Made by a program: the position numbers and the translations under genes. A stretch of 64,000 nucleotides of DNA from Aphelidium insulamus (taxonomy: Eukaryota; Aphelidiomycota; Aphelidea; Aphelidiaceae): positions 853,501 through 917,500 of the forward strand of contig JAZDSV010000001.1 in the NCBI GenBank assembly GCA_036784855.1, read 5' to 3'. Positions 1 through 10,736 of the stretch are shown here, piece by piece; positions within the stretch are counted from its first letter, which is position 1, and every line of letters starts with the position of its first letter. The notes beneath the pieces were generated by a model. That model had not been told where the DNA came from and ran no database searches. It saw only the letters and a program-made list of their open reading frames with translations.

Positions 1-2460
1 AGCATTATACGGCGTCAGAATGTCGATGATGCCGCAGTGATACAGCTCGCCCAGCGGCTGGTTGCGGTCATCCGTGGCACGGAACCCGCCGTCGTCCTGG
101 TAGAATGTGAATGCTTGCCGCTCAGCCGGCGAGGTCTTTGGCAAGCGACTAGGACCCAGCTGCACGGGGTCCGATGTCTTGATGGCGCGGCGAACCGCTT
201 CCGAGTTTTCATTGCGGTGCTGACTGGGCCTGGTCAGCGTGTCGGTGGCAGGCTGCGCACATGCGGGTAAGGTTCCAAGTAATTAATTTATACATTGATG
301 AAACGTACATCAAAGACAGAGAGCGACTTGTCACGTATATTCTCGCTGTTTCCCCGCTTCAGGTGGTGAATACCCAGCAACAACGAATAGTCCATCACGT
401 AAATGCTCATCAATAGCTGCACGTCCAGCCGCATCTGCTCCAGAAACATTTGTGCCTTCTGCGGTCCCAGCATCAGTCGCCGATTGGTATTCAGCCAGTT
501 GAGATCTTTCTTGACCACGTTTGGGTTCTGCTTGATCTCTTCGTCGCTCACCTGGCGCCCCACTAATGATCCCTATATCCGAAAATATTACGGAAGATCC
601 AAATGCACACAGCAAGACTCGCCTTCATGTCAAAGCGCTCGTGGATATCCTTGTCGGGCGGTTCTACGTTGCCCATCACGACGAAATGAATCTTGCGTCC
701 GTGAGGCAGCTTCACACGGTGCAGCCCATAGTACCGACATAGCAGCGTGTTGGGATACTTTTTCACGTGTTCGTAGTAAAAGTGGAGAATGGAGCGAAGG
801 AACGTGTGCTCCGTGTGATGCACCGTTTTTATAATGAAGCGATAATCTTGTGAGAAGTAGAAGAAGCTGCCGCTCTTGCCCGGAGACCCCAGCTCCGACA
901 AGACATACTTGCCAGTGAGAGACATCTGGCAAGTAGTCAGAATAATACAATGCGTAAATTGCAATAACATACCAAGTAGTCAGCCGCCTCAATTTTAAAC
1001 AGCTCGCGGATATATCGAAACACCCACGGAGAGTAATCCTTGAACTTGAATTCGTACTTGCTTGACGGCGTCATCTCGTTGCCCATGATGTCGAATGCCA
1101 GCTTGTGTCGCGCACGGAAATCGGCCGGCGCCAGGTCCCGATGCGGCTTGGCCACACACCGCGATACCGCATGCCGGATCCCCGTGAGCATATCGTACAT
1201 TAGGATAAAGTTGACATGGCCTTCCGTTATCTTGGTGCCCATTTGCATCAACGACGTCGAGTGCTCGCGTTGTCGACGCTTTTTCGCCTCCTTCTTGAGC
1301 CTCCGCCATTCGTCCTGCTGCTCCGGTGTCCACGCTTCCCGAGCGGCTTTTCCTGCCATGGAATTAGCACATGCATCCAACTATATATAAAGACATACAC
1401 CAACTATACATAGACTTACTAAATACACACATAAACATAATCACGCAGCAGTACCTGACTTGTAGGGCGACGGCGCCGAGTAAATCTGCGACGACTGCTT
1501 GTGACCCGACGTCAGGTCCAGACTGCTGCGCCTGTTCTGCACATCCCCCACCGAGAGCATATCGTTGGCGAGCGCGTCACCCCGACTGCCAGTCTCCACG
1601 GCCGACGACGACACAGTGCGCTCCAGCGCCACACCAACCACGGGAGACAGACCGCCGCCAATGGAGCTGAATGTGCTGCGCGTGGACGAGGCGGTGACGC
1701 TGCTCGCCTGGTTGTGCGGGCCGACGAGCTGTTGCTGTTGTTGTGACTGCTGTGGCTGCTGCTGACTGATGGAGGTGCGAATGACGGCCGTGTAGCTGAC
1801 ACTGCGCCTGGTGGTGGGCGATGCGGTGCCCGAGTTGCCGGCAGCAGCAGTACCACCACCACCACTGGACACCAGTGCACCGGCCATCACCGACACGGTG
1901 CCCAGCGGTGTGGAAGTGGCGGCGGCGCTGGTTGTGATCTTGGGCAGCGGTGATGTGGCAGCGTCCGCGACTGCGGCCGGCGAAGTAGACTGAGCTGCCG
2001 TCGACACCAGGCCGGCGGTGGGTGTTGCTATTGATGAAGTGTCCGCGCGGCGCAGTCCAGCACGAATGGCCTCCCATATGAGCTCGGAGAGAAGGATCTC
2101 GAGGGTTTGCAGTTCGGCGCGGCTGGCCAGCGCGGCCGTAGTAGACAAGTGTTCGCCGTGAGTGTCAGCGGCACCGTGCTCGCCACTAGCTGCAGCGGGA
2201 GAGCTGTCGCCACCGTCAGCAGGGGCGGTGACAGTGTCATTGACCGCTTCGGTGACGGCCGTGTCCGTGTGTGGCGGTGATGCCTTGTCGGCGTGCCCGT
2301 TGGCCGTGTGGCCGCTGGACGCCGCGATATCAGTGGTGGGCGACACAGACATACTGCCGGGAGTACTGCCACCACTACCGCTGGCCCCGTCCGCCCCGTC
2401 CGTGCGATGTGTGAGCAGAGACGGCGGCGATGGCGCAGATTCAACCGCGGCCACAACCAT
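1..2460 (-). CDS. PIP5K: Phosphatidylinositol-4-phosphate 5-kinase (3' end cut by window)
   Basis: Makes PI(4,5)P2 from PI4P at the plasma membrane. Five exons read on the minus strand: 2460–1455, 1352–973, 925–623, 572–309 and 252–1. The first encodes a Ser/Thr/Ala-rich low-complexity N-terminus of about 335 residues with Gln runs, probably regulatory. The catalytic part follows the family order: a [12 protein letters not shown] segment, the [12 protein letters not shown] loop, [10 protein letters not shown] (ATP lysine), the RFDMKGS motif, [10 protein letters not shown], and a C-terminal [10 protein letters not shown]. The start at 2460 is preferred over an upstream in-frame ATG at 2706, because that one would overlap the last COX19 exon. 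The third intron (573–622) begins with GC, not GT. The C-terminal tail lies beyond the window. Identification is secure; the exact N-terminus is inferred. Confidence 0.93.
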
Positions 2461-2477
2461 TGCAAGAAAGAAAAATT

Positions 2478-3231
2478 TTATTCGTGTTGCCGTCGCTGTT
2501 TGCCGGCGTTTTCGGTTTCCGCGCGCTCCGGCATTGGCTGCGCTGTCGTGGTGGGCGTGTCTGGCTGTGTGTTGTGTGCAATAGTAGGTTCTTCCGCAGA
2601 CTGTGTTATTATTATCTTGTCTTGAGTGAAGCCAAGATTCTCCCAGCTTTCCGGTGCCATCAAGTTGCTGCAATAGTTTGATTAACCGTTGTATTTTACT
2701 ACTCAACTACATTTCCCATTATCTTATATGCATACAGGTATATGTGCTTTCAGCCGTATAGTATACAACAATAGACTCGGAAGCTCATTGCAAGAGTTTT
2801 GCAGACCAGTAACAAGAACATGTTTGCACAACGACAAGCAACGTATTCATATACTAACCAACATATATAGCTATACTACTATAGCTATACAGACAAAGTA
2901 TTTGTAATCATTATGTAGGCTGTCAAGTGGATTATATAGCAAGGCATGAGTATACATAACATAAACATATAAATGCACGCACCCATTCATGCGGCATTGC
3001 AAATACTGCTGGCTCAGTTCCCGACACGCTTCTACCTGGCCTCTATTGGCGCGCAGGCACTTCATATAGCTCTCCACCAGCTCTTTGCAGACTCCTGTAC
3101 GCACATTAAATATTTATTTATCTGTGCATGCACACATCAACTGCACCTTTCCTGTCCAGGGGAAACGAGCCGCGTATGGGCGTCGTTGGGGTGAAGCGCG
3201 TCGATTGCTGTGATGGCGATGTAAATGTCAT
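2478..3231 (-). CDS. COX19: COX19-like twin CX9C copper/redox protein
   Basis: Small intermembrane-space protein needed for cytochrome c oxidase assembly. Three exons on the minus strand: 3231–3147, 3094–2983 and 2667–2478. Together they read RGSFPLDRKGVCKELVESYM, then MKCLRANRGQVEAC, YLQCRMNG and NLMAPESWENLGF. These carry the two CX9C pairs (C-X9-C around VCKELVESYMKC and ACRELSQQYLQC) and the COX19 C-terminal LGF motif. A hydrophilic tail of about 47 residues rich in T, P, Q and E follows and is longer than usual. Intron 1 is 52 nt; intron 2 is unusually long for this region at 315 nt. The stop lies only 17 nt before the ATG of the next gene, PIP5K, on the same strand. The family call is confident from motif order. 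Confidence 0.92.
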
Positions 3232-3267
3232 TTGGTAAAAAGTGTGTGAATACATAAATCTTCTCCA

Positions 3268-3659
3268 ATGAAGTTCCCCGCTTTTGGCCTGGGCACATAT
3301 CGTTTGCGCGGCGAGGCGTGCGTGCAGGCAGTCACGCACGCCATTGAAGTGTGCGGTTACCGGCTAATTGACACGGCCGCCGTATATCGCAACGAGGCCG
3401 AGGTGGGTCGCGCCGTGCGGGCACAAATCAGCCGTGGAGTAATCACACGGCACGACGTGTTTATCACGAGCAAGTTGGGTGCGTGCATCCAAGTTCATTT
3501 GAGACATATGTCTGTATTATAACTGGTGCACAGCCCCGCGTGACCAGGGCTACGATAAGGCATTGGCTGCTGTGGAGCGCTCCAACGCTGAGCTTGGCCT
3601 CGATTACATTGTACGTAATATGGTTAATATTCGGTGTATACTAGTATAATCATATATGT

Positions 3660-3698
<39 letters not shown>

Positions 3699-4456
3699 TG
3701 TATATGTGTGCTCATAGCCACCATTGAAATTGCATACGAATGCAAACTGTACTATTCACATATGTGCACCCATTTTTAGTAGGCACATCCAAATCGTTCA
3801 ATGTGTGGCAGGACTGCTACTTGATACACTGGCCGGGAGTGCAAGGCATGGCACTGAATGATCCAAGCAATGCTATGTTACGCGCCGAGTCCTGGCAGGC
3901 GCTGCAAGAGATGAAGCGACGGGGAGTGCTGCGCTCTACCGGCATATCAAACTACACGCGCGCACACCTCACCGAGTTGCTACAACATATTGAACAAGAT
4001 GAAGGCAATTCTGATTCGGTGGCGGCACTGCAGCTGGAACTGCATCCGCTCATCTACAGTCAACAGCTGGATGTAATCCGACTGTGTCAAGAGCGCGGAA
4101 TATTTGTGCAGGCTTACTCCTCGCTGGGAGAGGGATATCTGCTGTCAGGATCGGCGCCGCCTCCAAGCAGCGATGCCAATGACAATCAGGCTGTTGTGGC
4201 CGGACAAAAATTGGTCGAAAGCATCTCTCAGCGAGTGGGATGCACGCCGGCACAACTCCTTCTCCGATGGGCACTGGATCACGGTTACGGCGTCATACCA
4301 AAGGCGTCAAGTTTGGCCAGGCTGCAAGAGAATGCCGGGGCGCAGTCGATGGCACCACTAGCACAATCTGACCGTGAACAGCTGGATGCATTGTCTGCAG
4401 GCGAGGGTACATCCTGGCGCTTCTGCTGGGATCCGACTTTGGTGGTTATTACATAA
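3268..4456 (+). CDS. Aldo-keto reductase
   Basis: NADPH-dependent oxidoreductase with a TIM-barrel fold. Exons 3268–3478, 3534–3610 and 3812–4456 give 310 residues, the usual length. The catalytic tetrad is visible: Asp in LIDTAAVY, Tyr in the same motif, Lys in FITSKLAP and His in YLIHWPG. The 3' half has the cofactor-binding LLLRWALDHGYGVIPKAS stretch, which matches the classic IPKS motif with Ala inserted. Substrate cannot be told from sequence; small aldehydes or ketones are typical. Intron 2 (201 nt) is much longer than most here and holds a TA repeat. It is divergent from COX19, with 36 bp between the two ATGs, so a shared bidirectional promoter is likely. Confidence 0.93.
3664..3695. 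repeat. (TA)n microsatellite in an intron
   Basis: About 16 uninterrupted TA units inside intron 2 of the aldo-keto reductase gene. It explains why this intron is longer than the 43–70 nt norm of the window. Confidence 0.95.
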
Positions 4457-4575
4457 TAATTGATTTAATCTGGAAGGTGGTGTCAGTTGCCATACGTTTC
4501 CTGTACATGAGATCATATATTTGCAATGATACAGTTCCATGTACTGCGATTCGTCGGAATGGGAAAATAAGTCAA

Positions 4576-4620
4576 AGTCATCAAGTGTGACCAGGCTGCA
4601 AGAGCATGCCGGGGCGCAGA
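4576..4620 (+). repeat. Short partial copy of the aldo-keto reductase 3' coding region
   Basis: About 40 bp containing GGCTGCAAGAG and GCCGGGGCGCAG repeats the segment at 4303–4345 inside the aldo-keto reductase, with few mismatches. It lies about 120 bp past that gene's stop and has no open frame of its own. It is best read as a remnant of a local tandem duplication. Confidence 0.8.
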
Positions 4621-4885
4621 CTAGTTTTCCCGTTAGAAGTGCTATGAGACAATCATCTCGTTCATGTTTCATGGCACTTTCATCATTTAGTGAAAATGGC
4701 AAACTAATGCTAAAATTTCACCTCATAACGTGGGTTGTAATGTCATGCATACTTCTCAAATATTTGAGCACGAGAAGGCGGCTGTAACCGGATAAAGTGG
4801 TAAAGTAAAAGAAAATATCTGTCAACCGTGTTTGTCGCTCGCCCGTACCTGTACCTGTTCGTACCTGTACCTGTATTGTTTTGCC

Positions 4886-4959
4886 CGGATGCTTGGGTGC
4901 AGTGGTAAAGTTACTACACGGTGTCGGCCAGCAGCAGGTTCGAATCTGGACTGTGTGTG
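4886..4959 (+). repeat. tRNA-like segment (decayed tRNA or SINE head)
   Basis: A box-A-like TTGGGTGCAGTGG at 4893–4905 and a perfect box-B GGTTCGAATCT at 4937–4947 are spaced 44 nt apart, exactly as in a tRNA gene. The flanking arms do not pair into a good acceptor stem and the T-stem is imperfect, so this is not a working tRNA. A tRNA-derived SINE head or tRNA pseudogene is more likely. Just upstream (about 4844–4877) a CGTACCTGTACCTGT unit is tandemly repeated. Confidence 0.5.
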
Positions 4960-5242
4960 CCTTTTCGAATTTTCTGCGTTTGTGCGCGCGAGATTTTTCG
5001 GGGTGTCAGTTTCGGTCATTCAACACGTTGCGGTTGCGGTTTCGGTTTCCTTCAGATATTCGGTGCTTCGGTTTCGGCTCTCTCAAGTGTCAGCGTCAGA
5101 GGCGTCGCGGAAAAGGTCCGCCCCGTCCAGCTCCATTACAACAACAACAACACTAATCACATCGACTGTTACGACTCGCCAAGAACAATCACAACACTGC
5201 GCGCCAACAATTGATCACGCCGACTGTGCGCCTGTCACTGTT

Positions 5243-5340
5243 CGGTGGTTTACTCCGTATGGGGTCCATCATACCTGTGTGCCGATTGTGTCCTAACACT
5301 ATAACGTCATCACCGACCGGTTTAATGAATAAATCAATTG
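5243..5340 (+). promoter_or_regulatory. 5' flank shared with the second Crinkler-like gene
   Basis: Two blocks upstream of the Crinkler-header gene recur upstream of the other such gene on the opposite strand (38482–38622). They are TTTACTCCGTATGGGGTCC around 5248 and a segment reading GACCGGTTTAATGAATAAAT near 5315–5335. The order and distance to the start codon are alike. Either a shared promoter/5'UTR or the remains of a common duplicated unit would explain this. Confidence 0.7.
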
Positions 5341-5391
5341 ACTTTAAAGTGAATCATGCAAATGGTGCATACTTGTTTGCAGACTCGCAAA

Positions 5392-6266
5392 ATGAGCAAA
5401 GTCGCTATTCACTTCTACGAGTCTGTCGCGTGCGTGGGGGACCCAAAGATTGTTAAGACCCGTTTAACGCCCGATGGCAAACTTCCTGTAGCCTCGCTGA
5501 AGGAGAAGCTGGACCTGAAATCGTTAGAAGATGTCGATGACGGTGAGGCCGTTCTTATTGGTGCCGACGAACACGGCGATTCACGCCTTCCATTCACTGG
5601 AAGGACGACAATTATAGTGACAGGTGAACCCAAGGGTAAGCACTGAAGCTATTTGATATGCTTACTGACTGGTAGCAGGCAGCACGACTGCAGCCAGACC
5701 ATCGGTGTGGTCGGTTACCGGCACTCTTTATGACGCTTGCAAGACGAAGGGCGTTCGCTCTAATCTGTACCGTTTTGCGGGCCAATACCTCGGCTATTAT
5801 GAAAAAGACAAGAAGGCATTCGATTACGTCGGTGATGATATGACGGTACGGGTGCTATTCAAGACTGAAGATTCCGCTCTCCGGTTTGAGAATCGTCTTG
5901 TCGATGAAACAATAGCTCTGGGTCCTTTGAGAGGTTTGCTGTCGGACATTTTTCGAAGTTTTGTCTGCACAAGACAAGGAAGCCAGTCTTCCGCTGTTTT
6001 GCATCAAATACCTGGAATGTTCAGAAAATCCTGTCATTGGGATGCGACATGAAGCCAAGTTTCGGATTGAAGCATTTGATCAGGAGGCTGCCGACACCGT
6101 GTTCTGGCGACTTGACAAAGGCGCCGTAACTAGTGGCGCTCTTACTCGAGATATGAAGCTGTATGAATTGAGTCCAAAGGTGTTTGAGGTGTGCTGCAAG
6201 TGGAAAGAGCGCGAAATTCGGTCAAAATGGGACTTGTACACGCTGATGGTTCCTGCTGTTATGTAG
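5392..6266 (+). CDS. Crinkler (CRN)-header protein with unknown C-terminal domain
   Basis: The first segment, from the ATG at 5392, encodes an N-terminal ubiquitin-like Crinkler header of about 80 residues (SKVAIHFYESVACVGDPKIV ... GADEHG ... PFTGRTTIIVTGEPKG). It is close in sequence to the header of the gene at 36577–38463. A 43-nt intron (5636–5678) joins it to a second segment with VTGTLYDACKTKGVRSNLYR and GDDMTVRVLF. A third segment ends ELSPKVFEVCCKWKERE... and stops at 6266. The last two segments are in different frames and I could not settle how they join, so whether the gene is whole is open. CRN proteins are known in oomycetes, chytrids and glomeromycetes as host-directed or intercompetition effectors. 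The C-terminal domain is not one I recognise. Confidence 0.7.
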
Positions 6267-6574
6267 TTGCATTCAGATTACATACAGCTAATTTGTCGTT
6301 GTAAATACTTTGCAATTTGTACTAAATACTTCGTACATCATGTCTGATACATGCACATGAGTGGACATTGAGTAGACAACAGCTAAGGTCTGATAGACAA
6401 ATTCTAGGTGGCGTGGTGTCGTTCTTGGAAACCATCATACATACCTGCATAAGCCTTACACAAACAGATATCGCCGGCCCTGGCAACAACTTGGCGACCG
6501 ACACAAATAGTCAGAAGACTTATTCCGCAGCCCCATACTCCACACGCACACACACAGGCACATACTAGATACAG
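6267..6574. other. Intergenic, no gene seen
   Basis: 308 bp between the Crinkler-header gene and the WW-domain gene. It has short CA-rich runs just before the downstream start codon and no convincing ORF or RNA. Confidence 0.6.
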
Positions 6575-9500
6575 ATGTCATCACCGGCAGCCGGCACGAC
6601 TCCGCGTCCAGGCACGGCCAAGAACAAGTTGTATGAGACGGAACAGTTGCTGGGACCCCTGCCCGCTGGCTGGGAACGGGCAACCACGGCCGATGGGCGC
6701 GCCTACTTTGTAAAGTACGTGCTGAGGTTGATAATCTTACTGTGTCTGTATGGTGGTACACACACGGACTAATGTGGCCAACAGTCACAAGACACGGTCA
6801 ACGTCGTGGGTGGACCCGCGCACGGGAAAGACGCGCAAAACAGACATCACCCAGATTGTCAAAGGCGGTCCGTATGATGATGGTGTGCCCCATGGTGTGC
6901 AGCCCCATAACCCTGCCACGTAGAGCTGCCATATGGATGGGAGGAGCTGCACGATCCGGAGCTTGGTGTGTTTTACATGGAGTGCGTCCCTGTCTGCACG
7001 CGGGGTGATGGGGTCTAACCTGTTCACGCAGCCACAACACGCAGTCCACGTACGTCGACCCGCCGTGGGACAAACGCGTCCAGGAACACTACATTGCCTT
7101 GCGACAACATTTGGACGCCGAGACGCGCCGGCTGGAGGTATGATGTGGTATAAGCTTACATGGAGCCATCTGACTATCCATCCTTTCTACCGTGCAGAAG
7201 AAGGTTGTGCTCAAGCAGCGCAAGAGCAAACAGCTGCAGGCCACGCAGAAACAGGTGCAGCTGCTGGAGGAGAAGCAGCGCGAACTGCAGCGAAGTGTCG
7301 CCGATGCACAGCCGGTACCGATTATTGCCACCACCGCGACTGTTGTACTCGACAGTGGCAGCAACCAAGTTGCACCGGACTCCGAGAACAAGGCCGCGGC
7401 AGTCAACCAGCAGCCGCCACAGCAGCAGTCACAGGCACAGTCGCAGATTCAAGAGGATCTGCGCGCCGTCACCGTGCAGCTGGACGAGACAAAGGCCGAG
7501 GAGAGACAGCTGGCCGCCGAGCACGCCCAAATCACCGCCGACATCACGGAACTGCGCTCCAGTCTGGACAAACTCGCCGATCTGCAGGCCACCGCCGACT
7601 CCAATGGCATTCCCGTCCGTCCCGCCGCGCAGCAGATGGAGGCGGCCAGACGTGCGTCACGTGAGATTGAGTCGGTGCACAAGCAGCTGGCTACGGAGGA
7701 GCGGCGCACGGACGCCATGGAGGCCGAGGTGGAGCGTCTGCGCGACGACGTGATTGCCGCCGTGAACAACAAGCGCAAACAGTCTGAAGACGTTAACGCC
7801 GCAGTTACGAATGCCGAAATCACTACGGCAGCTGTGGCAGGTGCCGCTGCCGTTGCGTTGGCGGCGAATGTGTCAGATTCTGCCGACAGTCAGAAACGCC
7901 AACGCGCCTACAGCAATGCCGGCCCCGAGCCTGCAGACAACACTGTTACTAAAGAGGACAGACAGCCCGAAGAAACCTTTTCAAATCTGGCACCGTCTGC
8001 CAGTGAAGCCATGTCTGAGGAGAAGGACGCCAAGCAAGAGGCACAGGTGGAGGCACAAGCGAGCCAGTCAACCGAGCCAGAAGTGGATACAAGGAACGAT
8101 CAGTCTCGGCTGGCTGTGACAGATGCGGAGCCGCAGCAGCAAGAAGCACCACAGATTGCCGTCGAACAGTCCATCGCACAAATATCAGAGGCACAAGAAC
8201 AGAAAGTCCTCGTGGAATCAGTAGCTGCACAGATATCAGAGCAGGCAACACGCGAAGTAGTTCAAGAGCAAGTCGAGCAGCAGGCGCAACAGGCGCCAGA
8301 GATTTCACAGCAAGACATTTCGAGCCAGGAGCAGCCGGAATCGGCAACTGAAGCCACAGACTTGCAAGGTGAAGATACCACACCACAGAGAACAGCCGAG
8401 ACCACAGAGGATGTCCAAGTGGAGGCTACTGTTCCTGCTACCCAAGAACCAGCTGTGCAAAAGGTCGCCACACCGCGCCTGGCCGGACAATCTGCTCTGC
8501 GACATGTGGTGGACGCACCGGTCGCCGTGAGCGTCTCGGCATCCCCGGCCCCCATAAAACGCTCGGAACAGACGATCGAGCGCCTGGCGGCCCTGCAGCA
8601 AGTCACACCGGCGCCGCGAGTGCTGGCCGATCTGCAGCCGGCAGCCGCAGCCGACACCGAAGCAAAGGAAGAACGACCGCCGCTCACCGAGGAAGAGGTC
8701 AAGATTGTCGAGGCGGCCGAGAAGCGACGTGCAGAGATTGATTTGTACGCCGACGAGACGCCGGAGCAGCAGCAGGCGCGGCTCAAGGAGAAACTGGCCC
8801 CGCTGGAGAAGGAGCGCTGGGAGCGTGAGAAGAAGCGCGCCGAAGAGGAAGAGGCCGAGCTGGCCAAACTGTATGCGGACGAAACACCCGAACAGCAGGC
8901 CATCCGTCTCAAGGAGAAACTGGCGCTGGTGGAGAAGGAGAAGTGGGCCAAGGAGCGGCTGGCGGCCGAGGAGAAGAAACACCAGGCCGAGTTGCGACGC
9001 ATCGAACGCGAGCGACTGATGCAAGAGGAGAAGGACCGTGTGGCGGAACAGGTGCGCATTGCCACCGAGCTCGCTGTGGCAGAGCGCAAGAAACGCGAAG
9101 CAGAGACCCGCGCCGCGGAGGAGAAGCGCCGTGCCGATGAACTTGCCGCGACACTGGCTGCCAAAGCCGCTGCGGACATTGAGCGCAAGAACAGACTGGC
9201 CGAGTTGGCCGCCGCAGCCGCCGCCAAAGATGGAAGTGCTGTGAGTGCACTGACGCCGGAACAAGTCGTGCGCCGCAGCTTGCTCGAGATGGAGATCGAG
9301 CTGCTGGCCCTGAAGAAGCAGCTGCAGGCGGAGCGCCGTGCCCAGCAACAACTGCAAAAATTGTCCACCGAGGTGCTCAGTGTCAAGGAACAAGTTCTTG
9401 CCAATGTCACGGCACCGACTGCGACTCCGGCCGCTGGTGACGCAAGCGTGCCCGACTGGATAAAGAAGATGAACTCGTATGCGTCCAACAGCAAAACGTT

Positions 9501-9683
9501 GCGCATCAAGATCCGCAAAGACCAGCAGTCCAACCCGGACAAGCTGTCCTTCAAGTGAGTGCCAGCAATGTTTAGTATAACAGTATTGACTAGTGCAGGG
9601 AGAAGATGCTCTATTTTACTGCCAATGCCGTGGAGAGCAAAGGAACCCCGAAGCCAAAGAACATGGACGCTTTGTCAGAGTAG
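6575..9683 (+). CDS. KIBRA/WWC-like scaffold: two WW domains and a long coiled coil
   Basis: Exons 6575–6714, 6785–6981, 7032–7137, 7198–9554 and 9599–9683 encode about 960 residues. The first WW domain reads LPAGWERATTADGRAYFVNH ... STSWVDPR. The second reads LPYGWEELHDPELGVFYMDH ... STYVDPPW and lacks the second Trp, as in animal KIBRA. Each WW is split by an intron. A coiled coil rich in K, E and Q follows at once, as in KIBRA. A long acidic Ala/Gln/Glu-rich stretch comes next. Two tandem copies of a unit of about 45 residues beginning YADETPEQQ are visible, then more charged helix. The final exon adds EKMLYFTANAVESKG. No C2 domain is seen. In animals KIBRA feeds the Hippo pathway; here only the architecture is shown. 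An alternative is an unrelated WW/coiled-coil protein. Confidence 0.8.
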
Positions 9684-10056
9684 ACACGTTGGCTTCATAG
9701 ACACTGGAATAAATTTGGATTTTCATTACCTTCATCCCAAAAAACGTATTCCGTTTCCAAAAGACCGCCAAAGGTGTGACTTACACTCCATCTGCCCTTC
9801 TGGATCGTGCCGGCTAGTGCCGGAAGTTTTGCTGATGCGGCGTAGCCTTCTGGAGATCAGTTGTGCATACGTACTGAAAAATAAGTAAGAACAATTTTTA
9901 CTGGCTCGCTGTCACGTGATCTTGCCACACCGTTATCACCTGCGATTGGCTGTCGATATATTGCTGCGGCGCAGCTATATATTGGCCATTTTGTCAGCAA
10001 ATTTGTAACAAGTCATTGTCAGCAAGACTTACATTCTACTGATCATTATTTCTTGA
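9684..10056. other. Intergenic with a likely core promoter
   Basis: No gene seen. A TATATATTGG stretch near 9976–9985 sits about 75 bp before the next start codon and is a plausible TATA region for the small secreted-protein gene. Confidence 0.45.
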
Positions 10057-10479
10057 ATGCACTTCCACTTTACAATCATTTTTGCGGCTGCGACTGCCCT
10101 GTTGCTGGCGAACTCTGCTCTATGCACCAAAGTGCCGTCGTGCAGTAACAGTACTGATTGTCCAGGCAGTGTATGCACCCCGCACGGTCTTTGCAAAGGT
10201 GGCGAAGGAAACAGTTGCATCAACAACATTGATTGCAATCCAGGAACAGTGTGCCGGCTGGTCAGCGGAAAACGGATTAAACAATGCAAGACTGTGTTTT
10301 GCAGCACGGCCACTCCGTGCGGGAAGAGAGAGAAATGCTTCTATCCCAAAAACATCCCCCCTAACGTCAGGATGGCACCAACTTGTCAAGCTTGGGATGA
10401 GTGTAGCACAAATAGTGACTGCTACAAAGGTTTAAATGCCGTCTCTCCGTCGTTCATTCGCCAAGCACTTCTCCAATGA
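10057..10479 (+). CDS. Small secreted cysteine-rich protein
   Basis: ATG at 10057. A signal peptide (about residues 1–22, FTIIFAAATALLLANSALC) is followed by about 115 residues with some 16 cysteines. The recurring pattern is C-X5–6-C-X4–5-C, for example CSNSTDCPGSVCTPHGLC and CINNIDCNPGTVC. This disulphide-rich repeat style resembles dickkopf/colipase-like folds and small secreted effectors, but I recognise no exact family. The last 20 residues lose the pattern, so the true 3' end may lie past an intron starting at the GT near 10430. Function unknown; secretion is inferred from the leader. Confidence 0.7.
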   Translation: MHFHFTIIFAAATALLLANSALCTKVPSCSNSTDCPGSVCTPHGLCKGGEGNSCINNIDCNPGTVCRLVSGKRIKQCKTVFCSTATPCGKREKCFYPKNIPPNVRMAPTCQAWDECSTNSDCYKGLNAVSPSFIRQALLQ

Positions 10480-10736
10480 AGAAATGCTACCCATGGCTGT
10501 CTAGACCACCAATCGCATGATATGTGCAGCGTATTGAATGTTAATAAATCCTGTTAGTCAATACTTGTTATTAAATGTTGTCGATTAGCATAGTAGGTGT
10601 TACAAGTGTTGTAGATTAGCAGGAGCGCACGGACCAATCAGCGGCTGCAGGATCACTCTGTATGACTATGATGGTGCCGTGCACAGTTGCGTGCGCATCC
10701 ACACATCGACTACTCCAAAACATACAATTAAACACC

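Noticed and set aside
2461-2706. Upstream in-frame start of PIP5K at 2706
   Set aside because: It would overlap the third COX19 exon, whose NLMAPESWENLGF frame is clearly the functional one.
4886-4959. Functional tRNA gene
   Set aside because: Box A and B are spaced properly but the acceptor and T stems do not pair.
8262-9554. Long minus-strand ORF (430 codons) over the WW/coiled-coil gene
   Set aside because: A shadow of the plus-strand GC-rich Ala/Glu coding sequence: Ser/Ala-rich, no start context, no domain.
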